A DNA stretch of 64,000 nucleotides from Thalassomonas viridans (lineage in GTDB: Bacteria > Pseudomonadota > Gammaproteobacteria > Enterobacterales > Alteromonadaceae). Position 1 is the stretch's first letter, and each line of letters starts with the position of its first letter. This document shows, piece after piece, positions 35,578 through 45,388 of this stretch. The notes below the pieces were generated by a model that worked only from the letters and a program-made list of their open reading frames with translations, did not search any database and had not been told where the DNA came from. The stretch is from the NCBI RefSeq assembly GCF_000948985.2, contig NZ_CP059733.1, positions 744,001-808,000 of the forward strand, read 5' to 3'. Position numbers and translations under genes: made by a program.

Positions 35578-36666
35578 ATGAGCTCAACGGAAACAACGAA
35601 TACAAACCCAGGTAAGAAACGTGTCGTGGTGATTTGTCCCGGGCGCGGCACCTATAACAAGGAAGAGCTGGGTTACCTGCAACGCCTGCATGCGGATAAA
35701 ACCGAGCTGGTAGAAGTGATAGACAACTACCGCGCCGGGCAGGGGCAGCAAAGCATCAGCGAACTTGACGGCATGGACAAATACAGCATGCGTCTGCACA
35801 CCGCAGGTGAAAATGCCTCGGCACTGATTTATGCCTGTGCCGCCGCCGATTACCAGGCCATTAACCGGGATGAATACGACATAGTCGCCGTTACCGGAAA
35901 CTCCATGGGCTGGTACATTGCCCTGGCGGTTGCCGGTGCGCTTAAGCCGGAAGCGGCGATAGAGCTGATCAATACCATGGGCTCTATGATGACAGACGGC
36001 GTGATCGGCGGCCAGATGATCTATCCGGTGATCAACGAAGACTGGCAGCAGGATGACGAAGTCCGAAAACAGGTGCTGGCCTGGATGGATGAAGTGAATC
36101 AAATAGCAGGCGCCGAAGTACATATCTCGATTGAACTCGGTGGTTACCTGGTGTTTGGCGGCAACAAAGAAGGCCTGGCGGCACTGGAGCAGAAATTACC
36201 TGTGGTGCAGGACAGATACCCTATGAACCTGTTCAACCATGCCGCGTTCCACACCCCGCTGTTGCAGGGTACCTCGGAAAAAGCCAAGACTATGCTGGCA
36301 AAATCCCTGTTTGACAAGCCGCAAGTGCCGATGATCGACGGTGAAGGGCAGATATGGCAGCCTTATGGCGCGGATCTCGATGCCTTGTATGACTACACCT
36401 TAGGTACTCAGGTTGTCGCCCCTTATAACTTCAGCAAGGCGATTGAAGTGGCTATTAAAGAATATGCCCCGGACAAGCTGATTATTTTAGGGCCGGGAGC
36501 GACCTTGGGCGGTGCCGTAGCCCAGTGTCTGATCCGCCATCAATGGCTGGGTATGCAGACTAAGGCAGACTTTATCAGCCAGCAGAAAGAAGAGCCCTTT
36601 ATCCTTGCCATGGGGCTGGAAGACCAGCGCAAGCTGGTGATCGCCGGTGATTCAAGCGGCAGCTAG
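35578..36666 (+). CDS. FabD-like acyltransferase (ACP S-malonyltransferase family)
   Basis: 362 residues with the FabD fold. The nucleophile motif is GNSMGW in place of GHSxG, and FNHAAFHTPL supplies the likely catalytic histidine. It starts 13 bp after the E1 gene and is closed by a terminator, so it is part of the gcdH run. It is not in a fab cluster and the changed motif suggests a specialised acyl transfer or hydrolysis. The substrate is unknown. Confidence 0.75.
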   Translation: MSSTETTNTNPGKKRVVVICPGRGTYNKEELGYLQRLHADKTELVEVIDNYRAGQGQQSISELDGMDKYSMRLHTAGENASALIYACAAADYQAINRDEYDIVAVTGNSMGWYIALAVAGALKPEAAIELINTMGSMMTDGVIGGQMIYPVINEDWQQDDEVRKQVLAWMDEVNQIAGAEVHISIELGGYLVFGGNKEGLAALEQKLPVVQDRYPMNLFNHAAFHTPLLQGTSEKAKTMLAKSLFDKPQVPMIDGEGQIWQPYGADLDALYDYTLGTQVVAPYNFSKAIEVAIKEYAPDKLIILGPGATLGGAVAQCLIRHQWLGMQTKADFISQQKEEPFILAMGLEDQRKLVIAGDSSGS

Positions 36667-37230
36667 CAGCTATATCATTTAAGACATTGATACCGGTCAC
36701 CCCTTGCTGACCGGCATTTTACATATACAGCGCTTTTTCGTCTTATTGTTGAATATAGCTGTAGCACTTTTCCCTTTTTCCCCAAAGATAAACTACACCA
36801 GCCAATAAGTTTTTATGACTGTTTATGTCACTCGTATGCACCAGGGTGTTTCGTTTTTTGCTGTTCCGCAACTTATTGATTTTATTTACTCTGCCCATGT
36901 TAATAAATTACGTATTCCGGGAAGAATACGAAGATTGAACAGGCGCAAAACATCTATGGTTTGGCAGAGAGGCTTGCTGAAATTGCTCCCTGCCAAGGCC
37001 TGTAAACCTTGAAGTTGATGCATGTCTAATACGGGAATCATTAGCGTTCAACAGATAATTTGTTTTCACCACCCCCAGTTCAGCAGGGACTTAGGAATGG
37101 CTCAACATATAACGTCGCCAATATATTAATAGCGGATGTTAATGCCGGGCGCTTTTCAAACACCTGAAGCAGGGTTTGCTGACAGCAAAGCCTTGGGAAG
37201 TTTCAGGTTTAATCTTAATTAGGGATCAGA
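36667..37230. other. intergenic region
   Basis: About 560 bp. It opens with the terminator of the gcdH run. A 65-codon frame (36815-37012) lacks a good RBS, has an odd basic product and is not counted as a gene. The promoter of the esterase gene must lie in the right half; no operator is recognised. Confidence 0.5.
36693..36720 (+). terminator. intrinsic terminator of the gcdH run
   Basis: A 7-bp stem CCGGTCA/TGACCGG with an 8-base loop followed by CATTTT. Confidence 0.6.
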
Positions 37231-39000
37231 ATGTTAAATCTAAAGCAATTTATTGTCTTGCCCGTATTTTTTGCAGCTAACTTTGCGTCTGCACTTGCGG
37301 CTGTGCCTGTCGTTTCCTTCGTATCTCCCGAAGACGGCGAGCAGGTAGAAAGCGGCACCATCACTGTGGTGGGAAGTTATTCGAATGCAACCAGTATTTC
37401 ATTTTCTATCGATAACGGTGAAAGTGTGGCGGCTAATTTAGCCTCAGGCGGTTGGAATACCGTGGTTGAAACCAGCGCTTTGGCGCTGGGTGAGCATATT
37501 TTTACTGTAACGGCGAAGAGTGATTCGGGTGAAGTTTCAACCGATATTTCCATCGAAGTGGTGGAGGCGGAAATTGATGAGCGTATCTCCAACATCACCT
37601 ATCACTCGTCGGTTGATGAAACAGAGTTGTCCGCGGTGTTATTTGCACCACCAGAGGCAGCCTCGGCTCAGGAAGCTATTCCCCTGGTGGTGCACCTGCA
37701 TGGCGGGGGCGGTTTCGGTGAAATAGACGCTGCCATGACAGATGAGCTAGGTAGCAGGGGCTGGATCGGCATTTCCCCCGATGGCCGTGACTGGGGCTTA
37801 GGCCGACTGGGGTGCTTCCCCGGCGCGCCGTCGTTTGCCTATGTGGATAGTGATGACCCCAATGTTGGTCCCGGCGAACAGGATATATTAGATGCCATTG
37901 CCTGGGTTAAGGAAAATTACGATATTGACAGTGAACGTATTTACCTGACCGGCTTCTCTATGGGCGGGCGGGGAGCCTACAGCATAGGGCTGAAAAACCC
38001 CGGTATGTTTGCTGCCATTGCCCCTATGGCCGCCCCTGTCGACATGTTCGATAACTTTGCCACCCGTCCTGAACCCGCAGCCTGCAAGCAGGGGATTACG
38101 GGAGGAGTACCCGGCGACAGTGATGTGGTGGATACCATGTACCGGATCACCAGCGGCCGTTTCCTGATTGAAAATGCTTATAACCTTCCGGTATTCGTTG
38201 GTCACGGCATGGTGGATCCTATTGCCTTAAATATTCAGGGCACGCCGAATGCACTGCTAAACGGCTGGCATATGACGACGGACAATAGCTGGGATGCCTG
38301 CTCGGGGGATGAAAGCCTGGGACTTTGTTTCGGTCATACTCCGACATTACAGGAGCTGGCCGAATATCACCCGGACGGTTACTCATGGGGCTACCATTTT
38401 GCTGCCGGTGTCAGTCATGCCCAGGATAAAACCCTCATTAGCGGTGGCAGTTATGACAACGGCAGCCTGGGGACGGCCAAACCGGAAGATGCCACTAAGG
38501 TACAGGGGACTTTTGACTTCTTTGATCAGCATGTCCGTAATCCTTCGCCTGAAACCGTGTTTTATAAAACCTATACCGATAGCCATAACAGCAGTTATTG
38601 GCTGAAACTAACTTCTGCAGTGTCCTGGCAGGACACGCCGGCTGCGGTTCGCATCAAAAGGGATAAAGCCATGAATGCCCTGCAAATCAGGGCCTCCAGA
38701 ACACTGGAGATTGAAGTAGATTTGGATCAGGCACAACTGCAATCCTGGCTGCCGCTGACTTTATCATTCGACCGGCTGAACGATGCCGTCTATGATCCGG
38801 CAATCCTGGTGGCTGAAGGGAAAACCCAGACAAGTTCAGTGGTATTAACCAGTGATGAAATTTCGGCGTCATCAAAGGCGCTGATATTCATCAACGGCAG
38901 GGTGTTGTCTGACGACGAGTATTCAATTCAGGACGGCTCACTGGTTATTCACTCACTGACAATAGACAGCCTGGCTTTAGGTTTTGTCTACATACGTTAA
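37231..39000 (+). CDS. secreted alpha/beta hydrolase (esterase/PHB-depolymerase-like) with Ig-like domain
   Basis: 589 residues. Signal peptide (about 1-24), then a bacterial Ig-like domain (about 26-110, starting VVSFVSPEDG). The hydrolase domain follows, with HLHGGGGFG (oxyanion), the nucleophile Ser243 in LTGFSMGGRG and a late GVSHAQ histidine. A C-terminal beta-rich part completes the protein. Similar secreted enzymes cut polyesters or feruloyl/carbohydrate esters. The Ig domain may help bind substrate. It is monocistronic. The exact substrate is unknown. Confidence 0.8.
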   Translation: MLNLKQFIVLPVFFAANFASALAAVPVVSFVSPEDGEQVESGTITVVGSYSNATSISFSIDNGESVAANLASGGWNTVVETSALALGEHIFTVTAKSDSGEVSTDISIEVVEAEIDERISNITYHSSVDETELSAVLFAPPEAASAQEAIPLVVHLHGGGGFGEIDAAMTDELGSRGWIGISPDGRDWGLGRLGCFPGAPSFAYVDSDDPNVGPGEQDILDAIAWVKENYDIDSERIYLTGFSMGGRGAYSIGLKNPGMFAAIAPMAAPVDMFDNFATRPEPAACKQGITGGVPGDSDVVDTMYRITSGRFLIENAYNLPVFVGHGMVDPIALNIQGTPNALLNGWHMTTDNSWDACSGDESLGLCFGHTPTLQELAEYHPDGYSWGYHFAAGVSHAQDKTLISGGSYDNGSLGTAKPEDATKVQGTFDFFDQHVRNPSPETVFYKTYTDSHNSSYWLKLTSAVSWQDTPAAVRIKRDKAMNALQIRASRTLEIEVDLDQAQLQSWLPLTLSFDRLNDAVYDPAILVAEGKTQTSSVVLTSDEISASSKALIFINGRVLSDDEYSIQDGSLVIHSLTIDSLALGFVYIR

Positions 39001-39212
39001 GGGGATAATTTTATTGGCAGGCCCGGGGTTGTCTCAGCTTCGGACCTTTTACTTGGTAAACGGCATCCGGTGTGGCGAATTTTTTAGATGATGGTTTATC
39101 ATAAAGGATAATCTAACTAGGAAAAAACAGGATTTAAAACAACCGGCTTAAGGTTAAAACGCGTTTTGTAATCTACACCTCAGCCGGCAGGAAGTGCATG
39201 GAGGGAAACAAG

Positions 39213-39809
39213 ATGAGAAAACTGGCAATATTGACTTTTCAAACGCTGGACGGAGTTATGCAGGCGCCGAGTGTGCCTGAAGAAGACTTCTCCGGTGGCT
39301 TTAACCGGGGTGGCTGGGCGAGAGAGTGCTGGGACGAAGTTATGGCGCAGGTTGGCCGTGAGGCAATGGCCGAGCCTTATGATCTTTTGCTGGGTCGCAC
39401 CACCTATGAACTTTTTGCTGCCAGCTTTGCCGGTTCAGGCGAGGATAATCCTGTGGCAGCCAGGCTCAACAAGGCGCAAAAATATGTTGTGACATCCACC
39501 CGGGAAAGTCTGCAATGGCAAAACTCGGAAAAGATCACGGGAGATATTGTTGGTGAGGTGTCCCGCTTGAAAAAACAGGACGGGCCATTATTACAAGTTC
39601 ACGGCAGTTGGCAACTGATCCAGACCTTGCTTGCCAATGAGTTAATTGATGAATTCCGGTTGTGGACCTTTCCTGTGGTTGTCGGTTCTGGTAAACGCTT
39701 GTTTGCCGGTGGTACTGTGCCAGCCAAATTCCAGTTAACTAAATTTGAAACTTGCCCGTCGGGAGCCTTTATGCACTTTTATCAGCCGGTTGCAAAGGAT
39801 AGTGTATAG
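39213..39809 (+). CDS. dihydrofolate reductase-family protein (RibD C-terminal type)
   Basis: 198 residues. It has the family start KLAILTFQTLDGVMQAP, then LLLGRTTYE, KYVVTSTRE and a GSWQLIQTLL segment near the C-terminus, where nicotinamide is bound in RibD-C proteins. The ATG at 39213 follows a GGAGGG RBS; an earlier ATG (39198) lies on that RBS and is unlikely. A small NADPH-dependent reductase of unknown substrate. Confidence 0.85.
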   Translation: MRKLAILTFQTLDGVMQAPSVPEEDFSGGFNRGGWARECWDEVMAQVGREAMAEPYDLLLGRTTYELFAASFAGSGEDNPVAARLNKAQKYVVTSTRESLQWQNSEKITGDIVGEVSRLKKQDGPLLQVHGSWQLIQTLLANELIDEFRLWTFPVVVGSGKRLFAGGTVPAKFQLTKFETCPSGAFMHFYQPVAKDSV

Positions 39810-39881
39810 CAAGCGTATCGGTTATGCTTCGACACCTGAACTACATCGGCGTTAGCTGTAAGTGAATAAACGAAAGAGATT

Positions 39882-40193
39882 ATGAGTAACAAAGTAGAAA
39901 TAAAATATTGTTCCCAGTGCCGCTGGCTGATGCGTTCTTCCTGGATGGCGCAGGAGCTGCTGACAACATTTGATCAGGAGATCAGTGAACTGTCGCTACA
40001 GCCAGGTACCGGTGGTATTTTTGAAGTTATCGCCAATGGTCAGCGGGTTTGGTCACGGAAGGAAGCCGGGCGTTTTCCCGAGATTACCGAGCTGAAACAA
40101 GCTGTCCGGGATGTGATTGCGCCTGACAGGCATTTGGGGCATGTCGATCGGAAAAAGGCTGACTCAGGCGAAAGTACGGCTCAAGACAGCTAA
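39882..40193 (+). CDS. SelT/SelW/SelH-family (Rdx) thioredoxin-like protein
   Basis: 103 residues with a thioredoxin-like fold and CxxC redox motif (Cys10-SQ-Cys13, in KYCSQCRW). Both residues are cysteine where selenocysteine occurs in some relatives. The central LQPGTGGIFEV and the WSRKEAGRFPE segments are family marks. Cytoplasmic redox protein. It precedes a terminator and is followed by a convergent small gene. Confidence 0.87.
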   Translation: MSNKVEIKYCSQCRWLMRSSWMAQELLTTFDQEISELSLQPGTGGIFEVIANGQRVWSRKEAGRFPEITELKQAVRDVIAPDRHLGHVDRKKADSGESTAQDS

Positions 40194-40250
40194 AAATCCT
40201 TTTTATTTAGGCTGTTACGTTATGGGGGGAGTTGCCCGTATTCCTTATTT

Positions 40251-40282
40251 AAAAAGCCCGGTTTTTTCAAATCGGGCTTTTA
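40251..40282. terminator. bidirectional intrinsic terminator
   Basis: AAAAAGCCCG paired with CGGGCTTTT around a T-rich loop. It lies between the convergent SelW-like gene and the small minus-strand gene. Confidence 0.8.
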
Positions 40283-40294
40283 GTTACTTAAGGG

Positions 40295-40558
40295 TTAGAG
40301 CTCTTCTCTCATACGCCTTTGCAGTGCGTGTATCCTTTGATCTAAGTTTGTCACCTGCTCCGTGAGGTTGTCGCTATAGCGCCTGACACCGTAGCTGGTG
40401 TAGTCGTTGAAGTCTTCCATGGCCTCGGCAAGGGTGGCAAAGGTTTCGCAGAAAAAGGTGCAGTCTGCGCTGAAGGCGGCAAAGTCATCCGTCAGCTTTA
40501 AAAACTCGCCGGTGATTGAATCTGCTTCGTTGTCTGGGGTGTTTGTTGAATCGTTCAT
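40295..40558 (-). CDS. hypothetical small acidic protein
   Basis: 87 residues with an AGGAG RBS. Acidic N-terminal half (TPDNEAD), two cysteines (ADCTFFCET), and a helical, charged C-terminal part (LTEQVTNLDQRIHALQRRMREEL) that could form a coiled coil. No family recognised. A helical, perhaps self-associating, cytoplasmic protein. Confidence 0.65.
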   Translation of the reverse strand: MNDSTNTPDNEADSITGEFLKLTDDFAAFSADCTFFCETFATLAEAMEDFNDYTSYGVRRYSDNLTEQVTNLDQRIHALQRRMREEL

Positions 40559-41096
40559 GTCAGCAGCTCCTGTTATTTGTAAGCTGTTGAGTATGAAGTG
40601 TTGAAAGGTTTGTTAAAAAAACTTTAACCGAGTGAAACTCTGGCATATCATTAATTTTAGCCATAATTGATACCTTTTATATCAGTTGTGGTCAGCTTCC
40701 TCTGGGTGTTGCCTCACTCAGGGGGAGCGCCTGTGTTTTATGAGCTTTTTATTTGCTCATGCCTGTTTTTTTATCGGGTAATAAACACCTCCTTTTCTGC
40801 TGATTAAGGGGTTAAGAATTCACTCTTAATTAAAGTATATAAAGCCAGATAAATCCATGCTTGCGGGGCTTTTTTTACCTTATTTTTGGAACTGGAAATT
40901 CCGGTGTTTTTCATCCTTTTTTCTAGTGCTTTTTCAGGCAAATTACATAAGCAAATCTAAAGAGATTAAATCACGCCGATAACTACCATTGCGTAACTAA
41001 CGGGTCTATTGTTAAACTCGCTGGCTCAGTAATAACTGAGCTAATATGAAAAAGGATATTTGCCACATTTTATCCTGAACCGAACCGAGTAGAAGT
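40559..41096. other. intergenic region upstream of argR
   Basis: About 540 AT-rich bases between the small hypothetical gene and argR. No ORF is supported. I looked for ARG boxes (TGAAT-N4-ATTCA) but found no convincing pair. Confidence 0.5.
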
Positions 41097-41576
41097 ATGA
41101 CCCTGAAAACGAATAAAAATGACTCTGAATTGATTCTTGCCTTTAAACGCTTGTTAAGGGATCAGTGTTACAGTTCTCAGGGGGAGTTGGCGCAGGCGTT
41201 GGCGGAGCTGGGGTTTGAAAACCTGTCCCAGGCGAAAATTTCCCGTTTGCTGGCAAAACTCGGTGCGGTAAAGTCCCGCAATACTTCGGATCGAAATGTT
41301 TATATCCTGCCGGAAGAATTAGTGATCCCCAGATCTAAACATGCCATCCAGTCGGTGGTATTGGGGGTTAAGCATAACAATATGCAGATCATCCTGAAAA
41401 CCGGTATCGGCGGCGCGCCTTTGATTGCCCGTATGCTTGACAGCATGGGGGAAGCGGCGGGGATTTTAGGCACTCTGGCCGGTGACGATACTATTTTTAT
41501 TGCGCCGACCGATGTCAATAAAATTGATGAAATTGCCGATTCTATCCGCAAGCTGCTGGATGTCGGTAATAACTAA
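41097..41576 (+). CDS. argR: arginine repressor
   Basis: 159 residues. An N-terminal winged helix (SSQGELAQALAELGF, then SQAKISRLLAKLGAVK) and a C-terminal trimer and arginine-binding domain ending GTLAGDDTIFIAPTD, which is the family mark. It represses arginine synthesis and catabolic genes as a hexamer with L-arginine. It stands alone; arg genes are not nearby. Confidence 0.92.
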   Translation: MTLKTNKNDSELILAFKRLLRDQCYSSQGELAQALAELGFENLSQAKISRLLAKLGAVKSRNTSDRNVYILPEELVIPRSKHAIQSVVLGVKHNNMQIILKTGIGGAPLIARMLDSMGEAAGILGTLAGDDTIFIAPTDVNKIDEIADSIRKLLDVGNN

Positions 41577-41750
41577 AATTTTCTTTTGTTAGCCTGTAGC
41601 TGTTTACTGCCCTGATCTTATTGAAGGTTTGGCAGGCGGCAGCAGTGCTTTGTCATATTCTCTTACCTTTTAGATTGTGCCTAATTTCTCAGGCATGCTT
41701 AAATATTTACAAATAAAATAAACATAAAAATAACTTTTTAGGAACAAGTC

Positions 41751-43592
41751 ATGAAAAAGCAACTTTTGGGGGCGTCAGTTGTTTTACTGTTGAGCGCGTG
41801 CCAGTCAAATTCCATCTCTTCACAGCCGACGTTAGAAAATGCTTCGAAAAGTGCGCTAGCCAGTGCGGTTCAGGCCGGACAGAATGAAGCGCAGCGTTTA
41901 AATCTGTTATTGGAAGAATATTTTAACGAGAGCATGGCCCTGAATCCGGTATATGCTACCTTTGTCGGTGAATATGCCTATAACGATAAATTTAATGAGC
42001 CTATCAGTGAGGCAAGCCGGGCAAAAGACCTGGCTTTTGAGAAAAAGTATCTGGCGGCTATCAAGGCAATAGATGCCGATAAGCTCGAAGGGCAGGATTT
42101 ATTAAGCTATCAGATTTTCAAACGCGACCGGGAAATGGCTATTCTCGGCAGCCGCTTTGATGATTACCTGATGCCGCTGGACCAAATGTCCGGAGTACAC
42201 AACTATTTCGCCGGCCTGGGCTCGGGCAGCAGCGCCCAGCCTTTTAATAGCGCACAGGATTATTATAACTTTGAGCAGCGGGCCAAAGGCTTTGCCCTTT
42301 ATATGGACAGCACCATAGAGGCTATGCGTGAGGGCATCGAAAAGCAGGTGGTTTTGCCCAAGGCGATTATCGAGAAGGTGATCCCCCAGCTACAAGCCCA
42401 TGTGGTTGACGACGTGAAGAAGAGTGTTTTCTACGGGCCACTGACTATGCTGGAAAGCAACGAGCAAATCAGCGCCTCGGAAAAAGCCAAGATAACCGCC
42501 AGTTACAGCAAGATGATAGAGCAGGTGATTATTCCGGCCTTTAAGAAAACCTATGAGTTTATGCGTGACGAATATCGGCCGCACGGGCGGGATTCTGTCG
42601 GCTTGTCAGCCCTGCCCAACGGTAAAGCCTGGTATGAGTATCAGATTGCCGAAAACACCACCTTGTCGTTAAGCGCGGAAGAAATCCATGAGTACGGTCA
42701 GCAGGAAGTAGCCCGTATTCTGGCGGAAATGAAAAAGGTCAAAGAAACCGTTGGCTTTAAGGGCAGCTTGCCTGAGTTCTTTACTTTCCTGAAAGAAGAT
42801 GAGCAATTCTACTTTAAGTCTGAGCAGGAAGTGGTGGACGCCTACGAAGGGGTGAAAGCCAAGATCAACAGCCGGGTAGGCAAATTGTTTGAAGTGTTCC
42901 CGAAAGCGGATTATGAAGTGCGCCCGGTGGAAGCTTTCCGTGCGGCCTCTTCGGCAGGCGCCAGTTACCAGAACCCGGCGCCTGACGGCTCACGTCCGGG
43001 GATCTTTTATATCAACACCCATAACTTAAAGGCGCAGCCGAAGTTTATTATGGAAACCTTGAGTATCCATGAAGCCTCTCCGGGGCATCACTTCCAGATT
43101 GCCATCCAGCAGGAAGTGGAAGGGTTGGCGAAGTTCCGCAAGTTCGGCGGTTATACCGTGTTTGCCGAAGGCTGGGCGCTGTATGCGGAGAGCCTGGGTA
43201 AAGAGATGGGGCTGTTTACCGACCCATACCAGTGGTACGGACGCCTGGTGGACGAGCAGCTTAGGGCCATGCGGTTAGTGGTAGATACCGGTTTGCACGC
43301 CATGGGTTGGAGCCGTCAGCAGGCAATCGACTTTATGGCCGCCAATTCTTCCATGGCCGCCAGTGATATCGAGTCGGAAGTGGAGCGCTATATCTCTATT
43401 CCGGGGCAGGCATTGGCTTATAAGATTGGCCAGCGCGCTATCCGCGACATGCGCACTAAAGCGGAAGCGGCTTTGGGGGATAAGTTCGATATCCGTAAAT
43501 TCCATACCCAGATTTTGATTGACGGTGCTTTGCCTATGCCGGTGTTGCAGGCCAAGGTAGAGCAATGGGTGAAAGAGCAAAAAAAGGCTTAA
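41751..43592 (+). CDS. DUF885 domain-containing lipoprotein (putative metallopeptidase)
   Basis: 613 residues. The signal peptide ends in a lipobox (LLSACQS). The DUF885 core has HEASPGHHFQ (from about His440), an HExxxxH-like motif, with a downstream Glu in FAEGWALYAE as third ligand candidate. The family resembles gluzincin-type peptidases and is likely periplasmic or outer-membrane anchored. Monocistronic with a terminator. Confidence 0.87.
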   Translation: MKKQLLGASVVLLLSACQSNSISSQPTLENASKSALASAVQAGQNEAQRLNLLLEEYFNESMALNPVYATFVGEYAYNDKFNEPISEASRAKDLAFEKKYLAAIKAIDADKLEGQDLLSYQIFKRDREMAILGSRFDDYLMPLDQMSGVHNYFAGLGSGSSAQPFNSAQDYYNFEQRAKGFALYMDSTIEAMREGIEKQVVLPKAIIEKVIPQLQAHVVDDVKKSVFYGPLTMLESNEQISASEKAKITASYSKMIEQVIIPAFKKTYEFMRDEYRPHGRDSVGLSALPNGKAWYEYQIAENTTLSLSAEEIHEYGQQEVARILAEMKKVKETVGFKGSLPEFFTFLKEDEQFYFKSEQEVVDAYEGVKAKINSRVGKLFEVFPKADYEVRPVEAFRAASSAGASYQNPAPDGSRPGIFYINTHNLKAQPKFIMETLSIHEASPGHHFQIAIQQEVEGLAKFRKFGGYTVFAEGWALYAESLGKEMGLFTDPYQWYGRLVDEQLRAMRLVVDTGLHAMGWSRQQAIDFMAANSSMAASDIESEVERYISIPGQALAYKIGQRAIRDMRTKAEAALGDKFDIRKFHTQILIDGALPMPVLQAKVEQWVKEQKKA

Positions 43593-43628
43593 CCGGCTTT
43601 TAATTGCCGTTATCACTTAACCACTTTG

Positions 43629-43663
43629 GGCGCGATTGGCTTTTAGTTAATCGCGCCTTTTTA
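43629..43663 (+). terminator. intrinsic terminator after the DUF885 gene
   Basis: A 9-bp perfect stem GGCGCGATT/AATCGCGCC with a TTTTAGTT-type loop, followed by TTTTTAT. Confidence 0.82.
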
Positions 43664-43808
43664 TTTCCTCTGCGTAATTCCTCTCCTTATTTCTCTTCCT
43701 GGTTAAAGTTCACATCTTTTTAGTTCCTGCCTGTACAGCTAAATCGTTAATAACCTGTTTATTTGCCAGGAGATTGTGCAAGCATTGTGGAAAGATTAAG
43801 GAAATCCG

Positions 43809-45383
43809 ATGAGTTGGCTGGTATCTGCCCCGGGAGCTGCTAGTGTTAGCGCATTCGGGAGTTTTTGCTGTTTATGTTGTCGGCGCACATTAAGTCTTAT
43901 GAGTTTTAGTATACGTTCGAAATTGTTTGCTACCTTGCTGGCGGCCACCGGCGGGGTGGTGCTGTGCATGTATCTTGTGATGCAGTGGAGCTTTGATCAG
44001 GGATTTTTAAATTATGTTGATCAGCAGCAAAAGCGCTTGCACCTGGAATTTAGCGAACAGCTTGCCGGTGAGTGGCAAAAGGAACAAAGCTGGCACTATA
44101 TCAGCAGCCATCACCGTTATTGGTTTGAATTGATAGCTGTGGCCTGGGGTGTACCCATGCCGGAAAACAATCACTCCGGCAGGCACAGGTTTTTCGATGC
44201 CGGTGCTGAGGGGAGAAGGCCTCCGGGGCTACCGGCATTTCCACCCCCGAATATCGGGCATGCTTTGCCTTATCTGCTTGATGAAAACAAAAGCATATTA
44301 CACGGGCCTCCTATCCCGGTAAGCGAGCTTAAGCTGTATCCCATTGTTGCCGATGACAAAACCGTAGGCTATCTGGGGCAGGTGAAGCATCAGCCCAGGC
44401 TGGATCCGCTGGACCTGCAATTTATCCGTCAGCAAAGCGATACCTTTATTTTGGTGGCGGTGAGTATGGTGATGGTTTCTTTATTGGCGGGGCTGCCTGT
44501 CGCCAGTTATCTGGTGAAGCCGATAAACGAGCTTACCAGGGGGACATTGGCGTTGATCGCCGGTAAATACCACACAGCTATCCCGGTGACCAGTAAGGAT
44601 GAATTGGGGCTGTTGTCGGCAAACTTTAATACCCTGGCGGATACCCTGAAAGAAAACGAACAGGCCCGGCGGCAATGGGTGGCGGATATTTCCCATGAGC
44701 TGCGCACGCCGCTGGCGGTGTTAAAGGGGGAGATAGAGGCGATCCAGGACGGTGTACGTCAGTCGAGCCCGCAGGCGATAGCGTCCCTGCATGGCGAGGT
44801 TGAACACCTGAATTTTTTGATCCGCGACCTCTATGAGTTGTCTATGTCGGATATAGGTGCGCTTAACTACCAGAAACAGCCGCTGAACCCTGAAGTGGTT
44901 TTGGAAACTACCCTGGCGGGGTTCCGCAATGATTTTTCCCGCAGGGGCATAGACGTCAGTTTTGACTCCGGTGCTGGCAATGCTTTAGTGCTGGCGGATG
45001 CCGACCGGCTGAAGCAGTTGTTCGCGAACTTGCTGAAAAACAGCTTACGTTACACCGACAGTCCGGGAAAACTGGCGATTGCCAGCAATAGCGACGGCAA
45101 AAACCTGCTGCTGCACTTTATGGATTCAGCTCCCGGCGTCAGTAGCGATGAACTGGAAAAAATCTTTGAACGTTTATACCGGGTAGAAGCTTCCCGTAAC
45201 AGGAAAACCGGCGGCGCCGGCTTAGGTTTGTCTATTTGCCACAATATTGTTAAAGCCCATGGCGGCACTATCCGCGCGAAGGCTTCAGCCATGGGGGGAT
45301 TATGGCTGACCATTAAAATTCCCCTTTTTAACCAGGCAGCAGGCAGAAAATTTAATAGTGTTAATGTCAGTAAGCAAGAGTAA
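43809..45383 (+). CDS. sensor histidine kinase, BaeS-like
   Basis: 524 residues from ATG 43809, which has a good RBS (AAGGAA). A second ATG at 43899 gives the usual family start (MSFSIRSKLF) but a poorer RBS. The sensor loop is Pro/Arg-rich (GRRPPGLPAFPPP). HAMP, the H box WVADISHELRTPLAVLKGE and an ATPase domain (LLKNSLRYT, GAGLGLSI) follow. It matches BaeS and is paired 5 bp upstream of the regulator gene. BaeS-type systems sense envelope stress and toxic compounds. Confidence 0.87.
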   Translation: MSWLVSAPGAASVSAFGSFCCLCCRRTLSLMSFSIRSKLFATLLAATGGVVLCMYLVMQWSFDQGFLNYVDQQQKRLHLEFSEQLAGEWQKEQSWHYISSHHRYWFELIAVAWGVPMPENNHSGRHRFFDAGAEGRRPPGLPAFPPPNIGHALPYLLDENKSILHGPPIPVSELKLYPIVADDKTVGYLGQVKHQPRLDPLDLQFIRQQSDTFILVAVSMVMVSLLAGLPVASYLVKPINELTRGTLALIAGKYHTAIPVTSKDELGLLSANFNTLADTLKENEQARRQWVADISHELRTPLAVLKGEIEAIQDGVRQSSPQAIASLHGEVEHLNFLIRDLYELSMSDIGALNYQKQPLNPEVVLETTLAGFRNDFSRRGIDVSFDSGAGNALVLADADRLKQLFANLLKNSLRYTDSPGKLAIASNSDGKNLLLHFMDSAPGVSSDELEKIFERLYRVEASRNRKTGGAGLGLSICHNIVKAHGGTIRAKASAMGGLWLTIKIPLFNQAAGRKFNSVNVSKQE

Positions 45384-45388
45384 GGAAA

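Noticed and set aside
36815..37012. 65-codon plus-strand frame in the gap before the esterase gene
   Set aside because: Basic, unstructured product, no RBS and no context.
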